A stretch of DNA of 64,000 bases from assembly GCA_935421135.1 (NCBI GenBank), contig OW285189.1:12359072-12423071 (forward strand), written 5' to 3'. Origin of the DNA: Bugulina stolonifera (Eukaryota > Bryozoa > Gymnolaemata > Cheilostomatida > Bugulidae). This document shows positions 44,159 through 56,000 of this stretch, piece by piece (the stretch's first letter is position 1; each line of letters begins with the position of its first letter). The position numbers were made by a program, and so were the translations under genes. The notes below the pieces were generated by a model. That model had not been told where the DNA came from and searched no databases. It saw nothing but the letters and a program-made list of their open reading frames with translations.

Positions 44159-44832
44159 GTAACAGAGGAATGGCATGTTTTGTGAAATCTGTTTAACAAA
44201 ATGTGCATGACATGCATCTACTTAAAAGATAAATGATTTGAGTAAATAAATTGTTATTAATACATTAACAAATTTATCAATCTGTTATTACAATTATTAT
44301 AGAAAGTAGATCAAAGCTATTATTTAATTTTGTCTCATTTGTATAATATGTTGAAACTAAGTCTGTTGCTCTGTTGGCTAAAAGTATATTGCAAAGTGTA
44401 CATCAACTTGCCTCTACTTGCAGGCTAAAACCTGTTTGAGATTATAATTATATAAAATATTTTTACAAGTATTTAGTACAATATTATGCTGTTATTATAA
44501 TTACTATTGTGTTTTTGGAGGTTTTATATTATACAGCATTGTTCTATAAATACATGAAATTGCAACTATTGCACAAAATTCCCATGAATAGGTCTTTAAA
44601 TTGCAAAAAAAGTCTGAAATAATACCAAATAACACTATGTTATATAGTAGCATAATATCGCTAATGGAAACAATGAAGCTCCTATCGATTTGATTGGCCA
44701 GACTTTGTTTTTGTATAGCTTTGAGTTGCCAAACTATATAATTACTAGAAAAATAACATAAACAGTATTTTTATGTCTTACTATAAACTTCTGATGAGGT
44801 GTATGAACTACAAGTGTAAGCACTGGTGAGCC

Positions 44833-45485
44833 TCAAAGTGAGGTTACACAGATGAAACCCTGTAGACCAGACTCTAGCTTCACCGGCATCGCTCTATGCT
44901 GATGCCATTGACTACTGCAGGGAAACCCTAATTTCTTTACTAGGCACCAATGTAAAGCAGTGGCTGCCCAATCATGTCTAGCTTTATACTCTGTTCGCGA
45001 GAGTTTCTTGCATCCAGATACTATATGACCAACAATCTTATCGGCCTCTACACATTCAGCATGTTGGTGAGGTTCCATCCTTCTCAATTCTCGCTCTTCT
45101 GTAATTTGCCTTGAGAGCCTGCTCCTGTGTCACTGTAATCAAACTCTCTGTTTCTCTCTTCGAAATTCCAAGTTCCATGGCGCATCCACAACCATGTTTC
45201 ATCTGATCTCTATTTTCAGTTTGGCTCATAAACTGGCCATTCATGATCCTTTCTGTCTACTTGATGTATACTATCCTTGTCTTCCAATTCAGTTGTCTTC
45301 ATATTCGATATTTTACTCACAACCACCATTGTATTTTCTGGGGAGTTTCTGATATACTGACCAAGTTATTATTCTTCACTTTTTACTGTGTCATGTCCTC
45401 TTCCACCTCGCTTTCTATCAACATATATAGTCTATCCACATCTGACTTAGAATGCGACCCACCATACATTGTCAACTTCTTATGA
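44833..45485 (-). mobile_element. R2-like (RLE-type) non-LTR retrotransposon remnant
   Basis: In shifting - strand frames the piece reads LTMYGGSHSKSDVDRLYM, then a stretch resembling the post-RT linker (GQFMSQTENRDQMKHGCG), and then the zinc-knuckle region with HIVSGCKKLSRTEYKARHDW. These are hallmarks of the C-terminal part of R2/NeSL-type elements with a restriction-like endonuclease, common in invertebrates. The first Cys of the CCHC knuckle looks lost. Frame changes near 45070 and 45250 and missing RT and endonuclease cores mark it as dead. Confidence 0.7.
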
Positions 45486-46136
45486 GCCACACGGTCAATG
45501 CAAAAAACTTCTTCCTTTGTCTATTTTAGCATGCCAGCTGTATATCTCACAACAGATATAGCATACTTACTATACTACTGCTATTACAATAAAAACAATT
45601 ATATAGTGCTGGGACCGGTCCTATTCTTGATCTACATAAACGACTTGCCCGAGTATGTCAACTGTTCAGTTGGACTTTTTGCTGATGATATTTTGCTGTA
45701 CCAAACAGTGTCAGACCAAACTGATGAACAGAGATTTCAAGATAATCTAAACTCACAGATGGGCAACAGTGTCTGGATTGAATTTCAACACCAAGAAATG
45801 CCAAATAATTGCATTCAAGCCTCAGAAAGATATACCAAAGTACACTCTAAATGACATTGTTCTGGAGCACACAGATCACAGTAAATACCTTGGTGTTACT
45901 CTACAGTCAAATCTTAAATTTGAAACCCATATAACTAAAAAGATCAATGATGCAAATAAACAGATAGCAATGATCCGACGTGCACTATACTGGGCCCCTG
46001 AGAATGCAAAGCTCACAGCCTACAAATCGCTCTGTCTACCTCATCTTGAGTACGCCTCTTGTGCATGGGATCCCTCCTCGGCTAAAGAGATCGAAGCACT
46101 TGAACTTGTACAAAATAAAGGGGTGCGTATGATATT

Positions 46137-47397
46137 TACATTTATTGGGTTTTCTAAAAGTTTACAGATAACATTATTTTGTTAAAGGTAACTTGTTGAC
46201 CACAAAAAGAATATATATGTATTATATACAACTCATAGGAGAGAATAAATAAATAAACAAAGAGAACAAAAAAAAAAAAAGGAGGCAAATATCATTGCTT
46301 ATGACAAGAACCAATAATATAGTATAATGTGATTTAATAACAGATAGATAACAAGTATTCAAAATATGTACAAGTGATAGCAGATTATAGGTGTTTAGGT
46401 AAAAAGGAGAGACAGGATTGGTGCTACATTAGTGTACATGTATAATGACCAAATGTGTATACAATAATAGGAGAAAGAAAAGGGCAGAATAGCGAGATGG
46501 GTGCTATATTAATGCAAAAAGGTAATATATACATATACATATATAGTGATACAAAAAAAAAAAAAAAATCAGGGATCAGCATATTTGTTACTGATCAGAG
46601 CCAGTATTATAATAAGCATATGTGACCCAGGCGCTCATTTTCAGACATCGTGCGCACAGAGTTCTCAGATTTAGAGGACTCCTAGCAGTACAGGGGGAAA
46701 AGCAGAGATTTAAAATTTTCAGATTAGACAGATTAGACATAAAGCCTGAATTGATAATTGTTGCCCTAGCTCCCTTTTGTTGCCTGTACTGCCAGGAGCC
46801 CTTCAAATCTGAAAACTCTGTGCGCACGATGTCTGAAAATGAGCGCCTGGGTCACATATAGTAATTATCAACAATATGTACATAGTGGCAGTAGATTAGA
46901 GATATGTGTCAGCGTAGAAAGATTGAGAGCTGAAAGGGTGACCGGAAAGAAAGAATAAAGAGATTGCACACTACGTCAATGAGAAAGATAGGAAAAGACT
47001 TCAGCATAGGATCCAGAAAGATATTTATTAAATAGGGTCTAGGGGACATAATGCCCAAAACTGGATTTAAGTGATTGTATATTTATTAATTCATGTAAAG
47101 GATAAAAGACTTTTAGAAGGAAGATTATTTAATGTAAATTTATGTAGAAGGTTTAATAGGGTTGATTTGCCATAATTGGTTCTGTATGAAGGTTTAATTA
47201 TGAGGCAGTTGCTACGTAAAGAGCGCTGATGTCTGTTAGATTTTTGTACAATATGCAAGATGTGCTTTGAGGCTTTGTTTTTTGATAATTTTTTATGTGT
47301 GAATTTGTGAAAAAGAAAAAGTCTTCGACTATAGAGTGTTGGTAGGTTTAAAAGTGACCGGCCATTTGTTATAGAAAATTTTTTGGGTGCAGATATT
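46137..47397. mobile_element. 1.26-kb insertion inside the LINE, flanked by GATATT
   Basis: The LINE protein stops at 46131 and resumes after 47397; the intervening DNA is bounded by GATATT at 46131-46136 and 47392-47397, a likely target-site duplication. It has no long ORF, A-runs at about 46268-46280 and 46553-46568, and an AATAAATAAATAAACAAA tail-like motif at about 46243-46260. A MITE is nested within it. The family is not identified. Confidence 0.5.
46621..46856. mobile_element. 236-bp MITE with 73-bp inverted repeats and TA target duplication
   Basis: Ends are TGTGACCCAGGCGCTCATTT and its exact inverse AAATGAGCGCCTGGGTCACA. The arms stay about 93% identical for 73 bases (to GCAGTACAGG). 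TA flanks both sides (46619-46620, 46857-46858), as for Tc1/mariner-type or PIF-type transposition. The unpaired centre is about 90 bp. No ORF. Confidence 0.9.
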
Positions 47398-50023
47398 ATT
47401 ATTTTAATTATTCTAATTATTCTAATATCAAAGGAAGAAGAGGTGTTTCTGAAGCCAAAGAAAAGCTTAAGCTACAACCACTGCAGGAAAGGAGAAGAAC
47501 GTCCCGTGTCAGGTTATTACTCAAGATCTTGTCTAAAGAAGAGGCCCACCCTACCCTTTGTGAGTCCTACAATGCACTAATAAACCAACCAAAATCGACT
47601 GTCCAGACAAGAGCAAAGTCGAGGGGAGTTCCACAGTCTGTTCAAGTAAGTGGAAACCCCTTCCACAACAGTTTCCTCCCCCGTACCATATGAGATCTCA
47701 AGAATAGTGATAAAACCAATTATTCTAACAGCCAGGCATCCGCCTAGTAAAATCATCTGGATGGGTACAATCCAGGTATTCACTCTGCCCCTAAGTGGCC
47801 AGCACAGGCTTCCTACCGGAACACAGTATTCCATCCTGCTAACCACTGTCCAACAATGAGGCACGCCCCTTTTGTCCCCCCCCCCCGGCGGTCTAGCGCG
47901 TTGCAGGCATTGATGTAAGTTGATGTAAGTTGTTATAATAATATAATTGAATGTTAATTATAAATAAATAAATTATAAGATTACTCGACTGTTACTGCAA
48001 CATGGAGCAATGCAATATCAAATGCCAAACTAACAAACTGTACTAACAGAGAACTACACGCACAATCCTAGCATAATAATTATTATTAGTACTGTTATTA
48101 TTATTTTATACAATTACACAGACAATCAACTCGTTCCTACGAAAAATAAAATAATTATAATTATAATATAATATCACAACATGGAAGCATAAATAGTACA
48201 TACAAGTGGATAACTATACTGTACATAGTGTTTTAATAATATATTTATCTCCTGTTCTATTAGGAGTAACTCTATGGTTGTAACAAAGTTACTAAGTAAA
48301 TCTAGATAAATTCTATAAACTTTGGCTGTAATAACAATATTATTGTTGTTGTTAGAAAACATGTGCGTATCACGTGTTCGTAATAGTATTTTATCTTAAT
48401 CTGTTAAACTATCGTCTTTTATCAATGTATCTAGGCACTACATGATGACTCGCAGCAGACTATTTTATATAAATAACAACCGTTACTATTGTCGTTTCTT
48501 TCGGGTCATCTTTCACTATCTTTGACTGCTCTATGCATACAGATTAGGCAGTCGATTCCAACACGTGCATTTAACAACGGTTTCCGCTATGACAAAGTGT
48601 CCCAAATGCTTCTGAACATCTTTGAAGATTGTTGAAATTAATTACATTTTTGACTTTTTATTATCTTTTCTTCGATCAACAATTCAAGTTGTCATTCAAC
48701 TGATGTAGCAAATATCAATAGCTAATGTTTTAGACATGACAGTTAACAGTGATTTTAGTTCGTTAGTAGATTAAATGGCATAGGATATTGAATATTCTAT
48801 TGGATAATTATATTATTGTTGTTACATCAATTACAATAAGAATAACAATTACTGAATTAGACTGCATTTTAAGTTTTAGGGTCAGTCAAATGAGCTGTTA
48901 CATGTAGATGTAAGTGCAGTAGTGGAAAAATTTGAATGGCCTCAGTTTGTTCTGTTGTTTGTGATTGGGGTTTGGGGTTAGTTAGTTCAAGGAGTAAGAG
49001 AGAGAAGGAGGCTCGTCCATGAAAACCTGTATATATGTTGCAATGGGCTTTTGGTGTTCGATGTGCGCCTCGGGTACTTGGTAAAGTCAGAAAAAAAATG
49101 GTAAATATTTTTAAAAAAGTAAAATTCACGCATCAACTAAAATTAAAATATAAACAATGTCAACAATTGGTAACACTCTAATGAACAGGCTGACTATATA
49201 CACACTACATATCTCAATGGGATACGATAGATATTGGCGAGCAAATTTGCCAGATTTGAAGAAAATTGCGTATCTAAACATAAAATGACACTTTTTTCAA
49301 ATACCAACATGCTCAACAAAATAAGGAAAAATAATACTGATAGATTTAAACTTGCTGCAATTGGTTGAGTTGTAATCAAAATTTAAACTTTGCTCCTCCA
49401 TAATAAAAAAGATGTACAAACGCCGAAATCGTGGTTAAAATGAGCAAATTTGTGGAACACGTTTCTCTAACATCAGGACTCCATATACTTAATTTGATTT
49501 ATGGTGTATAATTCTGATACCATTTTAGTTGGTAGGCTAGTTTGTGGGCCCTACAACATGCCCACACTAAATGAAAATAGTGCTCAAACTATAGGCTATG
49601 GACCAATAAACAATAATGTTTAGCTCTCCATAGGAATGATTTTTATTGGATGCTATAACTGTGGCGTAATAAGCGCCAGAGCCGTGCACATGTGCATTGC
49701 TTTTATACCTGTTTAGTAATGAGGAAGCGCATCACGATTCAACAGAGTTGTCTACTCGCTTAATGCCAGCGACTCATGTGCTCATATTTTTAAACCGAGG
49801 AGCACATCGAACACAAATTCTCATGGACGAGCCTCCTTCTCTCTCTGACTCATTGGTTAGTTTTATTCCTGTCTCCAACATATGTCTGAGAAATATTTTG
49901 TTTGTTAGAGCAATAAAAAATGAAGTGAGTAAATAAAAATTCAGTTGCTAATCAGTTACTCTAAGGGCGATCAACCAACAAAGTGTAGAAAAGACAACCT
50001 CTCGACTTCTGCTTAAAGCTTGA

Positions 50024-51171
50024 GGCCACACTGCTGCGAATTTTTTCGAATAGCGATTTTTTTTCTCAAATGCTAATTGACTGTACCACACTGCAAAAAA
50101 TGTAAGTGAATTTGCATTGTGAACGGTTTGATATCACCCAATGAGAGATCAAAGAATATTATCCTCGGTCACGTTTCTCATTCACTGCAGAACTAGAGTT
50201 CCGAAAAATATAAAATAAAATTATAATAAAAATAGAATGAAATATTATAGTAGTTATTTTATTCTTATTTTTATTCGTTTTACACAACTCTTGCGAAAGA
50301 AAGTATTTATCTGATTCATCGGTTAAAATTAATATTTTAATATACTGTACAATGGCTTATAATAGCGTTAGCTTATTTTAACGTTTTAACGAGTGGATCG
50401 AACTCATTAAAATATAAATAGTATTGCTAAACTATAGTTAACTATATTCACGTATTGTTTTTATTAGCTGAAGCAACACTACTACAATCATGTAGTAAAG
50501 TATTACTGCGGTTGATTACAAATATGATGGTTAGTTTTCAGTGTGAAACTGTGTTGATCTAATAGCGCAATAGGTAGAGTGCTTGACTGTCAATCTAATG
50601 GCTGTGGGTTCGAATCCCTCTTCAGGACTGATTTTTTTCATCTGTTGTATACGATAAGATTAGCTAGGTATACAATACTAATCTCATCTGTAACTGTACC
50701 ATAGGATTACTGCAGGTGCAATTCTATATTCAACTATAAGACAATAAAAAGGCCGCTAAATATACTACTTATGAGCCAGAAGAACGGTTTAAAATTGTAA
50801 TTTTTACCTTACCTGCACCTTACCACATTTTACCACAACCCTTTACCTTTGTGGTCATTAAATTAAAATCTATTTTTGGTGGGGTTCGCTAAATTAAATA
50901 TACGTTAAATAAAACTTCCAACAAAATTCTCAAAATTGTTATTTTTTTCCTCGTTAAATTAAGCCATTGTACAGTAATAATTTAAACTTATGATTGAAAT
51001 CCGGGGCTCTGAACACATGACAGTATTGTGACAAGTAAACTTGTCCAATCACAAATTTGCGAGTTGCAAATTGGCTGATTCAGTTCAGCTATTGTGGTTT
51101 CGCAAATTTTCCTCGAATTAACACATATTTTGCGAATTCGCCATTGGCCAAAATTCGCTGCAGTGTGGCCT
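50024..51171. mobile_element. Non-autonomous TIR element, about 1.15 kb
   Basis: Left end AGGCCACACTGCTGCGAATT and right end AATTCGCTGCAGTGTGGCCT are inverted with one mismatch, and imperfect similarity extends to about 40 bp. The interior has no transposase. A tRNA-like sequence lies inside at 50561-50633. No clear target-site duplication, so the superfamily is open. Confidence 0.6.
50561..50633 (+). repeat. tRNA-like sequence (SINE head), not a functional tRNA
   Basis: GCGCAATAGGTAGAGTGCTT resembles a D-arm/A box and GGTTCGAATCCC a B box, with an Asp-like GTC in the anticodon position. The acceptor stem does not pair and the T-stem is mismatched. A relative (GTAATGGTAGAGTGCTTGAC...GAGTTCGAATCTC) lies on - at 60635-60705. 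Both are best read as tRNA-derived SINE heads. Confidence 0.5.
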
Positions 51172-53099
51172 ATGCATTAGTGTTGGCAAAGAACAAAGTG
51201 TATCTTAAATCTCTCCAATTCTACTGTTTTGTCCGGCTGGGTAGCGCAGACGCAACCGTCACAGCACGTACCCGTGTAACCTATACCAACCAGACAGCCT
51301 AATACTGAGTGCTAGAGGAGAGACAACTGAGTACTCGTGTCCCAACTAGTGTATGGGTCTACCACCAAAGAGTAAGTATCGATACTAGAGGGAGGAATGG
51401 GCTAGCCTTACTGTGAAGTGCGGCTGCTAACTAGACCGGCATGATACTAGTTATGCTGTGGAAAGGGGTTGATCCGCATCAAAGCCTGGGAGTAGAACTG
51501 GAACCCATGTCCAGTGTAAGAAACCTGTATATTATACTGTTAGCAGTAAGCAGTATACAACTTCTTATGTGGTAAGAGATGTTAATTTATTAGAAGCCAA
51601 CAAGCAACTGAAGAATAGAGAAAACTCGAGCTTCTTTTATATAAAATATGCTCCTCTCCGATGTCGAGTTTGGGCGGACTCACTCTTTAATAAGCCTGTG
51701 TTACAAGAATGTATGTGAAAGTCCTCGGCAGGGCAAAAAGGCAAAATATCGGTTTATATAAGAATGCTCGACATCGGACAATGTAATAGTGTACATTATG
51801 GAGTAATACAATCATGTCAAGACAATGGTCCTATCAGTCCTATATATTAACAATGCAATGCAATAACAAATTCACGCCAATTTTGCTTCTTCACCTGCCC
51901 TATGTGGTATAAAGCTACTGGATCGGCATTGGCATCTACTGCTGCGACACAATCCAGTGGCTCCTACCATATGCATATGAACAATTAGGCAGTTCGAACC
52001 AACTTTTTAAAACTATTAAAACTAAATGAAAAACATGAAGTAAATTTCTTATGGTTAGATAAAGGCTAGAATAGGAAGTTCAAGAATGGTTTTATTTTTT
52101 GTGTAAGTTCAATATTTCTGTAACCGGCACGCTCTACTTGACATTAATAGATCGCTTTGAAGTAAAGTGGTGACGCAGATAAATCTTGCAATTAGGTGCT
52201 TGTGTAAGGGTTTTAGCACTTCTCGTAGCATTTCACAACACCATCAGTCAGTGAAGCTAGCGCGCAACTCATGCTCCATGGAGACCACTTACGTGAATCG
52301 ACTCATCCTGTTGGCTTCTGATTGATATAGGCCTATAGACTGCTAGTTGAGGTGAATTCTAGGAAATGCACCCAATTTGAAATTTCGTATTTCAGGGCCA
52401 CATTTTTTATACAAATTCCGCAGTTTTATGTCATGTCATATGTTTGAAGTGCCTACATCGTTGGTTGTAAGTATGTTAATATGCCTTTTTCCTCTAGCTC
52501 TCGGATAGCTTGTGGGTTTTTGAGAGTGGTAAAAGAGAATCTAGATATTCATTTTAATTTTCATTGCTGTACCCTACTGCCTTACCTTTTACATTCTAGA
52601 ACAGGCAAGGTTACCAATGAAGGCGAATAAATCCAGTACTACTAACAGTGGTTTCGGTGCTTGTTCAGATTTTCAGCTGTTGGTTATTCTCACCTATTAT
52701 TGTATTATTTGAGTCCTCTGTTAGATCTATGGTTGTTTGAAGTAGGAAGTTGCAAATTTAACATCCCACGGATTCCTTTCTATTTAAAAGAGTGATGTCT
52801 AAAATAGCTAATGGCTTGCAAGAAATACAAAAAATAGTTCAATAACAGGACTGTTATTAAAATATTTGACTACTTATGTCTATGCAATGTACCCTATTTA
52901 TCTATTCTACATGTCTGTGTACTTGTCATTCAGCTTTCTCTAACAGGTGTATACACTAGGCATATTTACTTTTACAGTTAGTTTATCAGATATACATGTA
53001 TATTTTAACAGTTAATTTTATATCGCTCAACTGATTATGCTTGCAGTATTACAAGAATGCTGAAGGAAAACCGTAGCACTGGATTTCGACCTGAACAAA

Positions 53100-56000
53100 A
53101 TGTTTCAAAAGATCGTCACTTACTCACAAATTTTTAAGCCAACGACCTTCAAACGTCCAAGTCTTTCCGTATTGAACTCTAGTTTATGTGTTCGTACCAT
53201 GGCTGTGGATTCAGATGCCAACCGCAACGTGATGTGGATTCGGCATGTTGAAGAGGAACCCCGGCTAAATGGAATGTTTATTTATAAGTCGCATAAAGAG
53301 CGCTCATTTAATATGAATCGACTGGTTTCTGAGCCTGTTGGAGAAACATTCAAACGTATGAAAGTAAATATTGCCAAACATTTCTACTGGAAATCTGAGA
53401 AAAAAGCTGGTAAATTTACTGAAGATATCAATGAGGTTGCAGAGACTCATGTGCACATTAAATTGTTTGATGCTGACGGTATTCAAGTTGATGAATCCAA
53501 ATCAAATAAAGATGCTTGGGCTCAAGGTGGTCGGTTACAAATAAACAACTGTCACTATACTGTTGAAATCAACCCTCCAGCTGTTGAATGTCTAGGAATA
53601 CCAACTGTTTTGCTCTCTGGTTATATGTTAAAACCGAATCTTTCAGTGGCGTTTGCAGAATTATCTGATTGTGAGTTTTCATGGTTGAGATCACAAAATG
53701 AGAATGCAGATTGGACTGTTGTGGGATCAACAGAGATCTATATACCTTCAACGGAATACGTTGGTTGTAAACTTAAACTGATTGTTGTGCCTAAAGATGG
53801 AGATCGTCTTGGTCACCCAAAGGAGGTCATTTCACAGTTTCGTGTTAAAGAAGGTCCGACAAGGTCACCCATTATAGACCGACAGAAGTTTACTGCTCTA
53901 TATGCACAGGCTAACAGGTATTCAGGATATATATGCTTCTATGTAGGCTATTACATTACCTTTTATTGCTACACATATACGTTGTATGTATATATGACAC
54001 AGGTTTCCACAACTACATGTACTCATATCCTTATTTTACTTTTCTCATTGGTTTAGCTTCAGAATAGTAAGCTATAATATACTAGCAGCTGTCTATACGG
54101 AATCTGACTTCTCAAGGACCCAACTCTTTCCACACTGCCCCATCTCCTACATTGACTATGACTACAGGAAGCAGCTCATTGTCCAAGAGCTCCTAGGTAT
54201 GGTTTGTGAATGTGTAATTATAGGATCATACTTGTATTAATCAAACCAATTATTTACTCAGTTGCATATACAATGCTTTCAGCAGCTCTGTTCACTCTAA
54301 CCAAATTCGTGTCAGCGACTGCGAGCTGCTCAGATCAAACTTAAATTAAAAAATTATTCATTGTCAACAATTACTAAAAGAACTGTTCTCTCTTATTAAG
54401 AGAAGACAATTTCGAAATATGTCGTAGATAATTGTAATTATACTGTACATAATTGTAGTATCACAATCATGTGGTTACTTACCATAGCAATGTGGATTAA
54501 TTGTTATTTGACTACATGTATGTAGTAGGCAGATCACAATATTGTTGATGGTAGTTTTATCCTCTGTATTGGAGACATTCTAGACGTACAAAATTAATAT
54601 TTATATACTTTATGAATACACAAGTTTCTCTCAATGCCAGGTTATAAAGCAGATGTTATATGCCTTCAAGAACTAGATGGGAAGCATTTCCACGAATATT
54701 ATAAACCGATACTATCTCAGTTTGGATACGAAGGAATCAACCTGTTAAAGCGACATCAGAAGGTACCTGAAGAACTACATGTAGCTGTTGATGGCTCAGG
54801 TAAGTCATATGGTGGTAGTACTCTATTATGATGATTAACAATTCTAACTAATAATAATATACTAAATACAGGTTGAGCAGATAACGTAGGTAGGCCCATT
54901 CTCTTTCCTTCTAACAAGCTAACAGTGTATCTAGATTGAGCTGAAAACATATTAATATACATGTATAGTACTACATGGTAACCATTACAGTGTGTTCAGT
55001 ATGTCTTTCTTGTAGAGGAGATGGAGGTTGATGAAGCACACACCACCATGCCTCCTGCTGTGTCTGCTGCCAACACTGACGGTAATAATCGTCTGATCAA
55101 TGTTAGGGAAGGGTCTGGCATCTTCTTTAGAAGTTGTAAATTTAGGTATGTTGATTCTTGATGGAAGATATATACATCATGTATCTTGACTGCAATCTAC
55201 AGTTGTATGCATGCATTCAATATTACTACAACAGATGCCCAGAAGTATGCCCAACATTTCTCCTGTCAAATAACAGATTTAATATACATGTACGTGTTTT
55301 TGTTATTGTTGCAACATGTTGTGATTATGTAGTTGTCACAACATGTTGTGGCTATATTACTACCAGTTTGGTCACTGGTTCTCTCTTCTTGTAGGGAAAT
55401 TGGGAGACACAATCTCAGTATAGCAGACAGTATCGATACTGATCTTGCTTTCCAAGACATCTTTGAGAAGGTGCAAACCTCTGATATGGTAATGCGAAAG
55501 TTGATATACCACTCCGGCGCTTCTCTACAGGTATTTAAAATGCCATGTTTTAACCTTGAACTTGCAAGTTAGTACAACATGATTGCCATCAACTGTAGTA
55601 TTAGGAGTTGCCTAATTAATGTTCCTGGGTTAAGGGAAGACAACTTCTGCTAATATTTTATTATTGATGAATGATATACTGTAATAGTAATGTAGACTAT
55701 GAAAAGCTTTTTGGCTAAATGTGACCGTTTCATACTACATGTGTTTGTGAGGTACGAAATGTGCAATTTCATTGTGAGTCATTTAGCGAAGCCAACCAGA
55801 CGACAAAGTGACAATCTATTAGTTTCAATTCTCTGATTGGAAACGGAAAAGTTAGAGATTATTTTTATATGAAATATGGCTCAATCAATGGTTTCCGCCA
55901 CATATCGATCCGGAGCAATATGACGCGAATCTACTATATTGTAGTACCGTAAGTAATAAGGCGGCAGTGGCCGGAGTTCTCTGGCTAATAAATAATAGAT

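Larger units (their letters stand above)
45604..47740 (+). mobile_element. Jockey/CR1-like LINE remnant, split by an insertion
   Basis: It starts abruptly in the RT palm (VLGPVLFLIYINDLPEYV) with the catalytic LFADDILLY box at 45678-45704. After a frameshift near 45760 it continues with GLNFNTKKCQIIAF, HSKYLGVTLQSNLKFETH and LPHLEYASCAWDPS, ending at QNKGVRMI (46131). The C-terminal tail resumes at about 47400 in one frame (GVSEAKEKLKLQPLQERRR, SGNPFHNSFLPRTIWD) and ends near 47740. It is 5' truncated, frameshifted and interrupted, hence inactive. The order of pieces matches ORF2 of APE-type non-LTR elements. Confidence 0.8.
47741..53099. other. Repeat-rich intergenic spacer
   Basis: No gene is supported. 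It contains a fragment of the 20783-type SINE head near 47890 next to a C-run, a pair of inverted 90-bp repeats (48985-49080 and 49795-49885), a 1.15-kb TIR element (50024-51171) with a tRNA-like insert, and otherwise AT-rich DNA. Open frames at 49697-49936 and 51057-51302 coincide with these repeats. Confidence 0.55.

Noticed and set aside
50561..50633. Functional tRNA-Asp gene
   Set aside because: A and B boxes are recognisable but the acceptor stem does not pair and the anticodon stem is broken; a related degenerate copy at 60635-60705 points to a SINE.
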